From the IMG/VR virus record IMGVR_UViG_3300044610_000022, positions 1 through 30,836 of that record: a stretch of DNA of 30,836 nt. One strand, given 5' to 3'. Below, piece after piece: positions 20,341 through 29,308 of the stretch (position 1 is its first letter; each line of letters starts with the position of its first letter). The translations under genes were made by a program, and so were the position numbers. Source of the DNA: a virus. Below the pieces are notes generated by a model that did no database searches, had not been told where the DNA came from, and saw nothing but the letters and a program-made list of their open reading frames with translations.

Positions 20341-20892
20341 CTATACTGTTACAATGTTCGCGTTAGAAAGAACTGTTTTAAGTCCTACCTCAGTTGAACA
20401 ATTCAAGAAGTTTGCAGGGATATTCTCCATTCCTGTGAACGTCAAAGTGTACCCAGAAAAATCTCCAAGCGCCGTTCCGTTAGAGATAGTACCTGCAGTT
20501 ACATCCATTCCTCTCTCTACACCTGCAAGAAAGAACTGATTGTTTCTGTTTCTTACGATAATGTGAGGTCTTCCGTAAGCAAGTAACTTAACCATTTTAT
20601 GGGTAGCTACATCTTGCTTTTTCAAGTTAGCAACTAAAACCTGCTCCACAAAAGTGGTTCCGTTGTCTCTTGAAGAGTTTATCGTTTGCTCAAAAGAATT
20701 AGTTCCTTTAAGTTCGAATTTATACACGTTTGTTACGTTGTTAATGTCATCAATAACATCCGTGTTGGTAGCGTTATACGTTAAATCTACTGGGTAAGAA
20801 TAGTCTCCGTAATTGATAATGTAGATAGCATCTAAACCACCTACCGCATCTTTACAAGGCTCTATTCTTCCGTTTGCAATATCACAGCTCAT
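20341..20892 (-). CDS. Major tail tube protein candidate
   Basis: A 183-residue beta-rich protein starting MSCDIANGRIEPCKDAVGGL and containing YIINYGDYSYPVDLTYN, RPHIIVRNRNNQFFLAGVER and LGDFSGYTLTFTGMENIPA. The size, fold pattern and strong expression context (own terminators on both sides) fit a siphophage tail tube subunit. I recall this start as typical for that gene in flavobacterial phages. It lies directly after the major capsid protein gene, which is unusual but not unknown. The alternative is another abundant virion protein such as a head decoration. Confidence 0.65.
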   Translation of the reverse strand: MSCDIANGRIEPCKDAVGGLDAIYIINYGDYSYPVDLTYNATNTDVIDDINNVTNVYKFELKGTNSFEQTINSSRDNGTTFVEQVLVANLKKQDVATHKMVKLLAYGRPHIIVRNRNNQFFLAGVERGMDVTAGTISNGTALGDFSGYTLTFTGMENIPANFLNCSTEVGLKTVLSNANIVTV

Positions 20893-20913
20893 TTTTTTAA
20901 GTTTTAAATATTA

Positions 20914-20945
20914 TAAAAAAAGGGTGGTAGATATTCCACCACCCT
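20914..20945 (-). terminator. Strong intrinsic terminator after the major capsid gene
   Basis: Minus strand AGGGTGGT/ACCACCCT (arms 20938-20945 and 20921-20928), extendable by two more pairs to a five-base loop, is followed by seven T. It lies 21 bases after the capsid stop and would limit expression of genes downstream. Confidence 0.9.
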
Positions 20946-20965
20946 CGTTATTTTATTGGTTAAGA

Positions 20966-21919
20966 TTAGTTAGCTGAGTTAGTTACACCATAAGTAACAC
21001 AATCTCCTGCAAATCCGTATTTAGCATCTGCAGTAAAACGCATAATTACTCGTACGTTTTGAGAACCATCAAGGTCTGCCATATCGATAACTTTAACTTC
21101 ATTCAAGTCAGAAAGAAGACCCGTAGCGAAGTGTAGGTTAGAAGACTGAGTTAAAAGACCTCTGTTGTCATCAAGACCATAAGCCAAGAAGATTGGAATA
21201 CCATCGAAAGAAAGTGAACCGTTAGTATACCACTGAGTACCTTGTGCGTTAACACCATTAGCACCCAAACCTGATGCACCAAATCCACCCAAAGCACGGA
21301 TATAAGCACGTACGATGTTAGAAGAAAGATACAATTTCAAATCTGGTTGTCCGTACAAACGTGATGGACAAGCGTCTACGATTTTACCAAGTTCAGCTAT
21401 AACGTCACCTGCATCTACTGTAGTACCTGCTACCTCTTGTGCGGATGGTAAAGCAGAATCAGCTGCAAGTTGGCGCATAATACCTGAGAACTCACCTGCA
21501 GAAGCGTTGTTACCTTCCCAAATAACACCTTCCATATGAGAAGCAACTTTCTCAGCTACGTGAGCAATAAGGAAATCAGCGAAAGATTTAGGTAGAACAT
21601 CGAATGCTCCATACCCCATCTCAGCCGCCTGCCAAGTTTGGTGGAAATCTTTTTTACAAAGTTGTAGGTTAACTTGGAACTCTTCAGGATTCAATACTCT
21701 TTCAGTAAGAGTTAAAGTTGAAGTAGCGTCAAAATCACAAGTAGCGTTCTTAACGATTCCATCAGTAGCAACACGTTGGATAACTTGTTTGTACTTAACA
21801 TTTGGGTGGATAGTTAAACCACCTTGCTCTAAAGTTGGTGCAGACAAAAGTGCTGCAGCAATGTACTTACCTGCGAACTCCCCAGCGTAAGTAGTTGTAA
21901 TTGATGTTGTAGTAGCCAT
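20966..21919 (-). CDS. Major capsid protein (HK97-like fold)
   Basis: A 317-residue protein with high Ala/Gly/Thr content and no membrane segment. MATTTSITTTYAGEFAGKYI at the start, LTERVLNPEEFQVNLQLCKK, then a long helix KSFADFLIAHVAEKVASHME (the spine helix) and later strands with KLYLSSNIVRAYIRALGG and VKVIDMADLDGSQNVRVIMR fit an HK97-like shell subunit. It follows a scaffold-like protein and an XkdF-type protease, as usual, and has a strong terminator right after it. Codon use is smooth and GC-richer than in the small early genes, as for highly expressed genes (by eye). Confidence 0.88.
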   Translation of the reverse strand: MATTTSITTTYAGEFAGKYIAAALLSAPTLEQGGLTIHPNVKYKQVIQRVATDGIVKNATCDFDATSTLTLTERVLNPEEFQVNLQLCKKDFHQTWQAAEMGYGAFDVLPKSFADFLIAHVAEKVASHMEGVIWEGNNASAGEFSGIMRQLAADSALPSAQEVAGTTVDAGDVIAELGKIVDACPSRLYGQPDLKLYLSSNIVRAYIRALGGFGASGLGANGVNAQGTQWYTNGSLSFDGIPIFLAYGLDDNRGLLTQSSNLHFATGLLSDLNEVKVIDMADLDGSQNVRVIMRFTADAKYGFAGDCVTYGVTNSAN

Positions 21920-21942
21920 CTTTTTTTTAAATTATTAGTTAA

Positions 21943-22554
21943 TTATTTATTTAATTTTTCAAGGATAGAATCCATTGTAGTTCTTGCTCTTTTAGAAGCA
22001 AATTTGAATCCTTCTGCTTTATTTACATTCTCAGGGTTGAAAGTGATAGGAGATACTTCCTCTAATTCAACCTTATTTTCTTTAGTAGTTTCTTCAGTAG
22101 CAATTTCTGTAGTAGGCTCAACTTTTGAAAACATTTCTAACTTAGCTTTCAACTCTTCGTTTTCAATTTTAAGTGCTTCCATTTCTGAGAAGAACGTTTC
22201 TTTAACGATAGATTCAACCGTCTTTTTAATGTCTTTAGGTGCTTCTGCTTCTGCCTCAACTTCTACCTCTGCTTCTGCTTCTGGCTCTTGCATCGGCATT
22301 TCCTCTTCAGCTTCCATTTCTTTAATTTCAGCAATAATACCTTCTTCGATTACTACCAACATTTTAGAATCTTCCAATTCATACTCTCCTACAGGCAAAG
22401 CAATTTTTTGGTCTTCAGCAACTATAAAAACTTCTGCTCCTGCTTCAAACACTTCAGCTTCTAGGATAGTCATTCCATCGGAAAGTTTCATAGTAGCCAA
22501 TTTAACTTCCATCCCAAGAAGTTCTTTAATTTGATTGATTACGTTCTTTTTCAT
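21943..22554 (-). CDS. Capsid scaffold-like acidic protein
   Basis: A protein of about 203 residues, starting MKKNVINQIKELLGMEVKL; an ATG at 22563 adds three residues. The first 80 residues hold a small beta domain (LSDGMTILEAEVFEAGAEVF, IALPVGEYELEDSKMLVVIE). A Glu/Ala/Val repeat tract follows (PEAEAEVEVEAEAEAPK), then a coiled coil (SEMEALKIENEELKAKLEMF) and a basic C-terminal helix (FKFASKRARTTMDSILEKL). An acidic coiled coil with a basic capsid-binding tail just before the capsid gene is the layout of a scaffolding protein. Confidence 0.75.
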   Translation of the reverse strand: MKKNVINQIKELLGMEVKLATMKLSDGMTILEAEVFEAGAEVFIVAEDQKIALPVGEYELEDSKMLVVIEEGIIAEIKEMEAEEEMPMQEPEAEAEVEVEAEAEAPKDIKKTVESIVKETFFSEMEALKIENEELKAKLEMFSKVEPTTEIATEETTKENKVELEEVSPITFNPENVNKAEGFKFASKRARTTMDSILEKLNK

Positions 22555-22605
22555 ATTTAACATTTATAACTTAATAACTTTCGTGTTTTTATTCTGTTGT
22601 ATTTT

Positions 22606-22791
22606 TTAATTAATCTGTCTTTCCGTGTTCGTGTTTACAACGTTACTTACGACTTGATTTACCGTACTACCAACTCCTTGATTTTGCAGTTCTCCTGTGC
22701 AGCATTTTGAGTTATACGTACCATCGTCACAAAGGCATCCTCTTTTACCGCCCTTAGGACTTGTCTTACTTAGTGTTTTTTGTTTTGCCAT
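22606..22791 (-). CDS. Small Cys-rich protein of the head module (61 aa)
   Basis: A 61-residue protein. A basic, Gly-rich start (SKTSPKGGKRGCLCDDGTYN) leads to SKCCTGELQNQGVGSTVNQV. Four Cys (CLC and CC) suggest a metal or disulfide site. I recall this short pattern as common in flavobacterial phage head or tail operons, without known function. One base separates it from the protease stop. Confidence 0.65.
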   Translation of the reverse strand: MAKQKTLSKTSPKGGKRGCLCDDGTYNSKCCTGELQNQGVGSTVNQVVSNVVNTNTERQIN

Positions 22792-22792
22792 C

Positions 22793-23854
22793 TTATTTGT
22801 TTTTTATTTGTTCTAATTTACGTTGTGCCCATTCTACTCCTTCATCTCCACCCCACGCTAACCACATCAATCTACCGCATCCATCTCCTAACTCCTTGTC
22901 AGAGTTTTGACGTTGACGTTCAAACGATGCCATTCGTGCAATAGTTTCTTCGCTTATAGGTTCGCCATTTGCTAACTGATTTGCTCGTGCTTTACCTACA
23001 GGTGTTCCGCAGTCTCCCCATCCGTTTTCTTCTGCATATCTTAAAGCTATCTTAGCGTTTTCTTTAGCTGCTTCTGGATAGTCTGTGTAGCTTTCAAGTT
23101 GTAAGGGTAGTTCGTCTTTATGATATAAATACTCGCTATCTTCTGTGTGAACTGCACCCGTCATTAAACGACCTGAAGCGTCTTTGTGCGTTGGTCCTGT
23201 ATATACCTTTCCGTCTTTTGTGTAATGCTCTACTCCCTCTTCTAATTCCTCTTGTTCAGCTTTTAAAATAAGTGCTTTTAACTTCTCAATTAATTCCTCT
23301 TCTGTTTCTGGCTCAGTAACTGCGGGTTTAAGGCTCATTTCGTATTTGTCTGCAAAGTAACCTTCTATAGAAAATCCTTTTACTTTACCTTCTTTTACGT
23401 CTTTCCATACCTCATCATTGTTTACCTTCATAGAAATCATCCACGTTCCTACAGGTAGACTGAATCCGTATTTTGCAGACTTATCTTTTTTCTCATCTTC
23501 GATAATCCACGATTCTACCACACTCATTCCACTTAATTTTTTATCGTGTTCGTATGTAGCGTTATTTTGGTTTGCTCTCATTAAGAATAACTCAGATGCT
23601 TTTCTAACCGTGTCCTTACTAAAATAGATATGATACTCTTCATTCTTGTCGTTACGTCTGTAGATTTGTTTATTAGGCACTAAAGCAGCACCCATTAAGA
23701 TACGCTTCTCAGTATCTATTTCTTTCAACTCTACTTCGTGTTTATGTAACGCAATAAAATTCTCTTCTATCGCAGGAGAACTAACAACTGAAACGGCATC
23801 TATTCCGCTCATCTCATCGTTCTCGTCTATCACTAATTCTATTATCTTATTCAT
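22793..23854 (-). CDS. XkdF-type prohead protease with extra C-terminal domain
   Basis: A 353-residue protein. Residues about 50-185 match the XkdF/S78-like putative serine protease domain: RILMGAALVPNKQIYRR, YHIYFSKDTVRKASELFL, a conserved His in NATYEHDKK, VVESWIIEDEKKD, GTWMISMKVNNDEVW and VKGFSIEGYF. It would cleave scaffold and capsid during maturation. A short middle segment, HYTKDGKVYTGPTHKDASGR, is followed by a C-terminal domain of about 90 residues (YPEAAKENAKIALRYAEENG, GTPVGKARANQLANGE, RMASFERQR, LMWLAWGGDEG) that I know as a fusion partner of phage proteases and portals, with no known function. Confidence 0.85.
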   Translation of the reverse strand: MNKIIELVIDENDEMSGIDAVSVVSSPAIEENFIALHKHEVELKEIDTEKRILMGAALVPNKQIYRRNDKNEEYHIYFSKDTVRKASELFLMRANQNNATYEHDKKLSGMSVVESWIIEDEKKDKSAKYGFSLPVGTWMISMKVNNDEVWKDVKEGKVKGFSIEGYFADKYEMSLKPAVTEPETEEELIEKLKALILKAEQEELEEGVEHYTKDGKVYTGPTHKDASGRLMTGAVHTEDSEYLYHKDELPLQLESYTDYPEAAKENAKIALRYAEENGWGDCGTPVGKARANQLANGEPISEETIARMASFERQRQNSDKELGDGCGRLMWLAWGGDEGVEWAQRKLEQIKNK

Positions 23855-23872
23855 ATCCTAATAACTTTATAA

Positions 23873-25732
23873 TTAACCAAACGTTGCGTTATTCACTCTA
23901 TTCCTATCTAAAGACTGAGCAGTCGTTACATCTCCACTTACTACATAGGCTTGAATTAATCCCTCTCCTAATCCTGCTAATGGATTAGTTGCTTGAGCGT
24001 TTCCTACTAAGTTAAAGTTAGGAGTGATAACTGAACCACCGCCGCCGCCACCGCCGCCGCCACTTGGTGTAGCTGAAGCACTAATAGAACCGCTACCTTC
24101 AAACTTTTGTGATGCTATTTTAGCTACGTTCCCTAATCCTGCTGCTACGGCTATACCTGCTGCGATAGCACCTCTAATAGGCGATGTAGGGTCAGGCAAT
24201 GGCAAGAACTGAGATTGATACGCACTAACCGCACTCTGGTAAGTTGTAATTACTGCTGCCGCTATACTTGCTGCCTTTTGTATCTCAAATGCTCTCTTAG
24301 CTTGTTTCTCTCCTTTCTTAGCAAAGACTTCGGATAAGTCAGAGATTAATGTTAAACCTTGTAAAACTGCTGCGTATTTTAATTCTTGAAGTTTTGCTAT
24401 TCCTTCTTGTTCTCTTGCCCACGCTTCCTCTTGTCTTATTTCATCTGCTTGTTCTGCTGCTAATCGTTCTGCTCGTAAAGCATCTTCCATAGCCTTCTCT
24501 TCTTCTGCGGCTTTTGCTGCTGCATCTAACTTTCTTTGGTAGGCTTGTTCTTGTCTAATTTCATCAAGTTCAATCTGCTCTAAATCAAATTTAGCTTTGT
24601 CTTCAGCAAGTTCTTTTAGCTTATCATTCTTTTCTTTTTCGTCTGCTACTCGTTTATCGTTTGCTTCTTTCTGTGCTTGTCTACGAGCATCCGCAGCTTG
24701 TTTATCTATAGCTTGTATTTGTAGCTGGAATCCTGCTTGTTGGTTCTTTAATTCTGCTAAAGCCTTTTTAGATTCTGCAATAGCCTTCATTCCTTCTTCT
24801 TCTACTTCTTTAGGGTCAAAGATTAATGAAGCAGTCCAATCCATTACTTGGTCTTGCAAGTTCCAATCCTTACCTAAAAATGCGCCTATCTCGTCTACGG
24901 TTTTTAAGAGTAGGTTTATAGGTGCTAAAATAAATTGAAGTATTCCTTTAAGTATCTCTTTATTTCGCTGCTCGGCTTGTATCTGTGCTTTTAAAGTTTG
25001 CTCCTGATTCTTAATAGATATTTCATAAGCCTTTATAGCTTCATCTGTTTGCTTTATTTTAAGCTGAAGTATTTGCTTTTCGGTAAGTCCTTGTAGCTTT
25101 AAGATGTTATCTTGAGAATCTAAACTCTCTAATTTTTCTTTCTGTAGGTCTACGTCTTTTTGTGATTTAACATTTAACGCTTCCTGCTCTGCGCTAACTC
25201 CACTAATAGCACTTTTAATGTCATCCCAATAAGCAACTAAAGTACCTACCGCCACAACTAATAAACCTATTCCTGTAGCTGCAATACCTGTCCGAATTCC
25301 TTTTAACGCATCCGCTGCTACTGCTCCTAATTGCTTAAAGCTATCTTTAGCTTCCAACAATCCTTGAACACCTTGAGATAGTGCCATAGCACTCTGTACC
25401 TTAAGCAAAGTCTTCTGTACGCTTTCAGATTCTACACCTATTAAACCTAAAGCACCTTCAAAGGCTTGAAACCCATTTAACGCACCGCCAATAGAAGCAG
25501 ATAACGCATTGAATTTAGCATCTGGATTAAAGGCATCTGTTAAGGCTTTAGCATCTCCAATAGCATCTTTTAATTCCGCTGCTTTCTTCGCTGCTTTAAC
25601 GGCTTGTTCAGAAGTTGCACCGAACTTTTCTGCCATAGCAGTAACTTCATTCTGTGCTGCTCTTAGTTGCGATTTAAGACTTCCTAACGAGTCACTCTTA
25701 ACCTCTAATTCTATTACTTTCTTTTCAGCCAT
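23873..25732 (-). CDS. Tape measure protein
   Basis: A 619-residue protein built of helices and coiled coils: LKSQLRAAQNEVTAMAEKFG at the start, a hydrophobic stretch GIRTGIAATGIGLLVVAVGT (about 143-162), a long Glu/Lys/Ala/Gln helix (about 330-450), then QKAASIAAAVITTYQSAVSA, and GAIAAGIAVAAGLGNVAKIA. This is the standard layout of tape measure proteins that set tail length and fill the tail tube. A nine-Gly run (about 557-565) precedes the C-terminal part. The modest length suggests a short siphophage tail. Its ATG shares one base with the stop of the 51-aa gene upstream. Confidence 0.88.
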   Translation of the reverse strand: MAEKKVIELEVKSDSLGSLKSQLRAAQNEVTAMAEKFGATSEQAVKAAKKAAELKDAIGDAKALTDAFNPDAKFNALSASIGGALNGFQAFEGALGLIGVESESVQKTLLKVQSAMALSQGVQGLLEAKDSFKQLGAVAADALKGIRTGIAATGIGLLVVAVGTLVAYWDDIKSAISGVSAEQEALNVKSQKDVDLQKEKLESLDSQDNILKLQGLTEKQILQLKIKQTDEAIKAYEISIKNQEQTLKAQIQAEQRNKEILKGILQFILAPINLLLKTVDEIGAFLGKDWNLQDQVMDWTASLIFDPKEVEEEGMKAIAESKKALAELKNQQAGFQLQIQAIDKQAADARRQAQKEANDKRVADEKEKNDKLKELAEDKAKFDLEQIELDEIRQEQAYQRKLDAAAKAAEEEKAMEDALRAERLAAEQADEIRQEEAWAREQEGIAKLQELKYAAVLQGLTLISDLSEVFAKKGEKQAKRAFEIQKAASIAAAVITTYQSAVSAYQSQFLPLPDPTSPIRGAIAAGIAVAAGLGNVAKIASQKFEGSGSISASATPSGGGGGGGGGSVITPNFNLVGNAQATNPLAGLGEGLIQAYVVSGDVTTAQSLDRNRVNNATFG

Positions 25733-25887
25733 TACTTAAGTCTTTTACTCTTTAACTCTCTTTTACCTTGTTTGTATGCTTCACGTACGCTTGTAGGTAT
25801 TTTATACTTACCTTTTGCTATGTCGATGAACTCCGCCTTTCCGTAGAAATCGTCTATCTTAAGCAGTTCTAAAATATTCTTAATCAT
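25732..25887 (-). CDS. Small basic protein before the tape measure gene (51 aa)
   Basis: From the ATG at 25887 a 51-codon frame begins MIKNILELLKIDDFYGKAEF and ends in a Lys/Arg-rich tail. It overlaps the tail-tip gene upstream by 4 bases (ATGA) and the tape measure gene by one base (TAATG), so it is surely placed for translation. It fills the whole gap. Function unknown; a tail assembly factor is possible. Confidence 0.7.
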   Translation of the reverse strand: MIKNILELLKIDDFYGKAEFIDIAKGKYKIPTSVREAYKQGKRELKSKRLK

Positions 25888-28229
25888 ACTTCTTGTGTTA
25901 GTGTTAGGATGTCTACCTCTGTGCTTCCGTCCTCGTTTGTATAAGTTAATTCTATATCGTAAACGTTAGTGTTTCCTTCTTCTCCTCTTAGGTATTGGTT
26001 AAACTCCGTTATTAAATCGTTTGAGTTTTCTGCGATAATTGTATAACTTGGAGTTACTACAGGATAAGTAAATACAACATCCGTGTCTGTAGTAATTGTA
26101 GCAGCACTTGCCGTTACACCTGTAGCACCCATATCTAAAGCAACCTCAGTTACTCCAGTAGGTAGCAATACACCCACCGTTACAGTTAATACTCCCTTTC
26201 CTGTCTTAGGGGCATTTAATGCCTTTATAGAACGAAAATCATTTAACAAAACTAAATCCACATCTCCTGTGGTTGTTTCCGTTTTTATCTCGTTTATGAT
26301 ATACCTTTTGTCCCTAATTAATATCCTATCATTCATCTTTAGGCTTGTAAGAATAGGAGTGGGAAATAATCCTTTGCAACTTACTAACCTTTGTTTCTTA
26401 GAGTATAAATTAGCTAAGTAGTTATAGTAATATACTTTAAAGATATTTCTTTCAATAGGCTCTAAAAAGAATGTGCTATTATCTTGACCAAAGTTTAAGG
26501 TATATTTTGAAGAGTTATAAATTAAATCCTGACCGAAAGGCATATAGCTTGTTATATGATTTGTAGACGTTCCATTATTAAAGTAGAATGATACCGTCTT
26601 TTGCTCATTCATATACAATAAAATAGGCTGCGGAATAATAGGTGCTAAAGTTTTGTCTAAAGAGTAACCTACTTGTAAATCCGTTCCTGTAAACTTTTGG
26701 TGGCAAAGATTCTCAAAAGGTAATTGTATTACATATTCACCGCCATCGTAATCATATACCTGCTCTAAATCTCCATATTCACGATTATTATTAGCTGCAA
26801 ATTGCGTGTTTAAAATAGTAGCACTTTTTAAATGCTTAAATCCTATCTTTTTATACAACTTTACACGCTCGTAATCTATGCTATTTATATCAATATGTTT
26901 TGTTACGTCTATTATTCTTCCTTTGCTATACCAATCCTCTAAAGGTTCAATCTGAAATATAGTAGGAGATAAACCATAACAAGTTAAATTAAACTGCTTT
27001 AATATACCTGCTACGAAATCGCTTATCTTCATATCTGGAAAATTGCCAGAAATATCTAAATCTTTTGTAAATGTGTTTTGAGCAACCGTTACTACTGCGT
27101 AATCGTTAAAGTTTCCGTTTTGGTCTGTAGGAGAACCATTAATTAATAGCGTTAAATCACACCAATAATCTATAATTACATCACCTTCCGCTCTACCTAC
27201 AAAAGAATACTCAGTATCTAAAGATAAGTCCCAATCAACAAGCGTAGTGTATTCTGCTGCCGTACCAAAAAAACCACTAACCGTAGCTATAAGATTATCG
27301 TTTTCGTATACGTCTATAAAAATATCACTCGTTGTAACATCTGCTCCACCTACTCCGTAAGCATTTACATAAATCTGAATCTGCTTAAGTATTCCAGGCA
27401 CCGTGCCGCCTATTGAGTTTTCAGGGTCGTAATTAAACTTTAAAACATTCCTATCTAATATAGCTGCCGTACCTACTCCCGTTGCCTGACTTACCGCAGT
27501 AAAATCTAACGCTTTCCTATCTGAGTAAAAAGCAAACGTATCTTTATTCTTTAGCCATAAGTAACAATTCGTAAACCTCTTGTCATTTAGAAATAACCCT
27601 TGAAAATCTATATCGTATTTCGTTTCTATAGCTTCAAATACTTTGCTTATTCTTACCGCAGGAAACAACTCGTAGTAATGCATATGGTGGCTATTCTGGC
27701 TTATATCTTGCGCTCCACCACCGCCATACTGCCAAACTCTACTACTTGAGATTAAAGGATAGCGTATGTCATAACTTGAACTTGATGTTATTCGTGTTTG
27801 AACTTCTGCACCGTTGTATTCGTGTGTGTAGGGGGACATATCTAACGTGTTTAGCTTGTCTTCTCCGAAGTAATCTTGTAACGTTCTTAAATCGCCGTAA
27901 AACGTAATGCTATAGCTTTGTGCTAAACCCTTTTTTACATTCGCCTTTTCGAGTTGTATCTTACCTGTTCTAAATGGAATTAAATCTATCTCTATCCTTG
28001 CATCCCTTCTTACTTGATAGTCGTAGCTATTATCTATAGCATTCTCGTAAAAGTGTTTAAATATAGCGTTGTTATGCTCACTTGCAGGTACGGTAAAACT
28101 CTGTGATAAATCAGTAAATGTTTTAGCAATATCTTGTACGTTTTGAATGCTCGATGTTATAGAAATCTTTTCGTCATCGAATAACTCTAAACGCTCACCT
28201 TCAATATATATCTGTACTTTTCTTTTCAT
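25884..28229 (-). CDS. Tail tip / baseplate-like protein
   Basis: A 781-residue protein beginning KRKVQIYIEGERLELFDDEK, with ITSSIQNVQDIAKTFTDLSQ and FTVPASEHNNAIFKHFYENA, a pattern I know from large tail proteins of Bacteroidota phages. The bulk is beta-rich with inserts, and a region near 670-720 looks like a small Ig-like fold (VLTVTVGVLLPTGVTEVALD). Position upstream of the tape measure gene and size suggest a distal tail or baseplate hub protein. The exact role is inferred. Confidence 0.75.
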   Translation of the reverse strand: MKRKVQIYIEGERLELFDDEKISITSSIQNVQDIAKTFTDLSQSFTVPASEHNNAIFKHFYENAIDNSYDYQVRRDARIEIDLIPFRTGKIQLEKANVKKGLAQSYSITFYGDLRTLQDYFGEDKLNTLDMSPYTHEYNGAEVQTRITSSSSYDIRYPLISSSRVWQYGGGGAQDISQNSHHMHYYELFPAVRISKVFEAIETKYDIDFQGLFLNDKRFTNCYLWLKNKDTFAFYSDRKALDFTAVSQATGVGTAAILDRNVLKFNYDPENSIGGTVPGILKQIQIYVNAYGVGGADVTTSDIFIDVYENDNLIATVSGFFGTAAEYTTLVDWDLSLDTEYSFVGRAEGDVIIDYWCDLTLLINGSPTDQNGNFNDYAVVTVAQNTFTKDLDISGNFPDMKISDFVAGILKQFNLTCYGLSPTIFQIEPLEDWYSKGRIIDVTKHIDINSIDYERVKLYKKIGFKHLKSATILNTQFAANNNREYGDLEQVYDYDGGEYVIQLPFENLCHQKFTGTDLQVGYSLDKTLAPIIPQPILLYMNEQKTVSFYFNNGTSTNHITSYMPFGQDLIYNSSKYTLNFGQDNSTFFLEPIERNIFKVYYYNYLANLYSKKQRLVSCKGLFPTPILTSLKMNDRILIRDKRYIINEIKTETTTGDVDLVLLNDFRSIKALNAPKTGKGVLTVTVGVLLPTGVTEVALDMGATGVTASAATITTDTDVVFTYPVVTPSYTIIAENSNDLITEFNQYLRGEEGNTNVYDIELTYTNEDGSTEVDILTLTQEV

Positions 28230-29308
28230 TATACTACGTTGTTAATGATGTCACTTGCATACTGAAATTCTAAAGTATAGTTTATCATTTTCGTGTTTAT
28301 CTGTTTAAATAACTCCGTGCTTTTCGTGTTTAGTTTAACAGGTCTATTGTCTAACAATATTCTTTCACTTGTCATTAACTCACGTAGATTCTCGCTGAAG
28401 TCCTCAGATACCCAATCCGTATTCACCGTAATAGTTTCTGAGTAGTTCGTGTTGAACGTTTTTCTTTGTCCTTCCAATACGCTATAATTAACAAGATTGG
28501 ACTGAAGCAAATTATACTCTGAGTTTTCAACGTTAATACTATTCTTAGATGCCTTAAAGAAGAACTCTCTTTGCCACGCTCCGTATCTATTGATAAAGTC
28601 GCAGCAAACAGGCTCATATTTACATTCTGTTTTTGGCTTAAAGGTAGCACTCCAAAGAACATTATTTGAAGCATCTAAAATCTCCATTAAGTTCCCGTTG
28701 TCGTAGAAAGAAGTGCTTACCCTAAAAGATGTTATTACATCGCTTGTAGGTATTGTCGCATTAAATATTGTTCCTGTGCCTAACTCGGTGTATCTTAGCT
28801 TTTGCCCTGCAGTAGCATTCCACGTTACACTACCTGCCCTTTTTAAAGTATCTGTAGCTAAATTTGCGTTAGCATCGTATAAATAATAATACGTCTTTTC
28901 ATATAATAATACTTCGCCTAAGTCCTCATTATAACCTTCCGTATATAATCCGTAACCATCAAAAGCAGTATATAACTCCGTGCTACCTACCTGCGTAAAA
29001 GTTGTAGTTAATTTCTTAAATCTTTTTACTTGTACGTTGCAGCTTTCCGCATTAGTTAAAGCCGTATTGGTAACATTATAGTTGTTTTGAAACGATGCGT
29101 GCGTTATATATTCTTTTATGTACGGACTAATATTATAAGTTGTTTTTGTAACCGTTGGCGCAGGTATAAGCTTGCTTAAAGTATACGTTGCTGAAGCTGG
29201 TACAGAAGCAGGTGACCCGTTCCATATTCTTAATTCTACTTTCGTTTCTATTTGCCCTGCTTCATCTATCTCTACTATAAATGGAGAACGTGCTGATATA
29301 TTAGCCAT
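28229..29308 (-). CDS. Tail structural protein (359 aa)
   Basis: A beta-rich 359-residue protein starting ANISARSPFIVEIDEAGQIE and TKVELRIWNGS, with TECKYEPVCCDFINRYGAWQ (about 230-250) holding three Cys, and a C-terminal NYTLEFQYASDIINNV. It shares single-base overlaps with both neighbours, so it belongs to the tail operon between the gp10-like and tail-tip genes. I recall homologues in flavobacterial phages as undefined tail proteins; distal tail-like function is possible. Confidence 0.7.
   Translation of the reverse strand: MANISARSPFIVEIDEAGQIETKVELRIWNGSPASVPASATYTLSKLIPAPTVTKTTYNISPYIKEYITHASFQNNYNVTNTALTNAESCNVQVKRFKKLTTTFTQVGSTELYTAFDGYGLYTEGYNEDLGEVLLYEKTYYYLYDANANLATDTLKRAGSVTWNATAGQKLRYTELGTGTIFNATIPTSDVITSFRVSTSFYDNGNLMEILDASNNVLWSATFKPKTECKYEPVCCDFINRYGAWQREFFFKASKNSINVENSEYNLLQSNLVNYSVLEGQRKTFNTNYSETITVNTDWVSEDFSENLRELMTSERILLDNRPVKLNTKSTELFKQINTKMINYTLEFQYASDIINNVV

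Noticed and set aside
24037-24061. CCG-type triplet run
   Set aside because: It encodes the nine-glycine linker of the tape measure protein on the minus strand; not a separate repeat element.
28423-28674. Minus-strand frame inside the 359-aa tail protein gene
   Set aside because: It is out of frame with a gene of convincing coding character and has no own start context; the same goes for 13704-13889.
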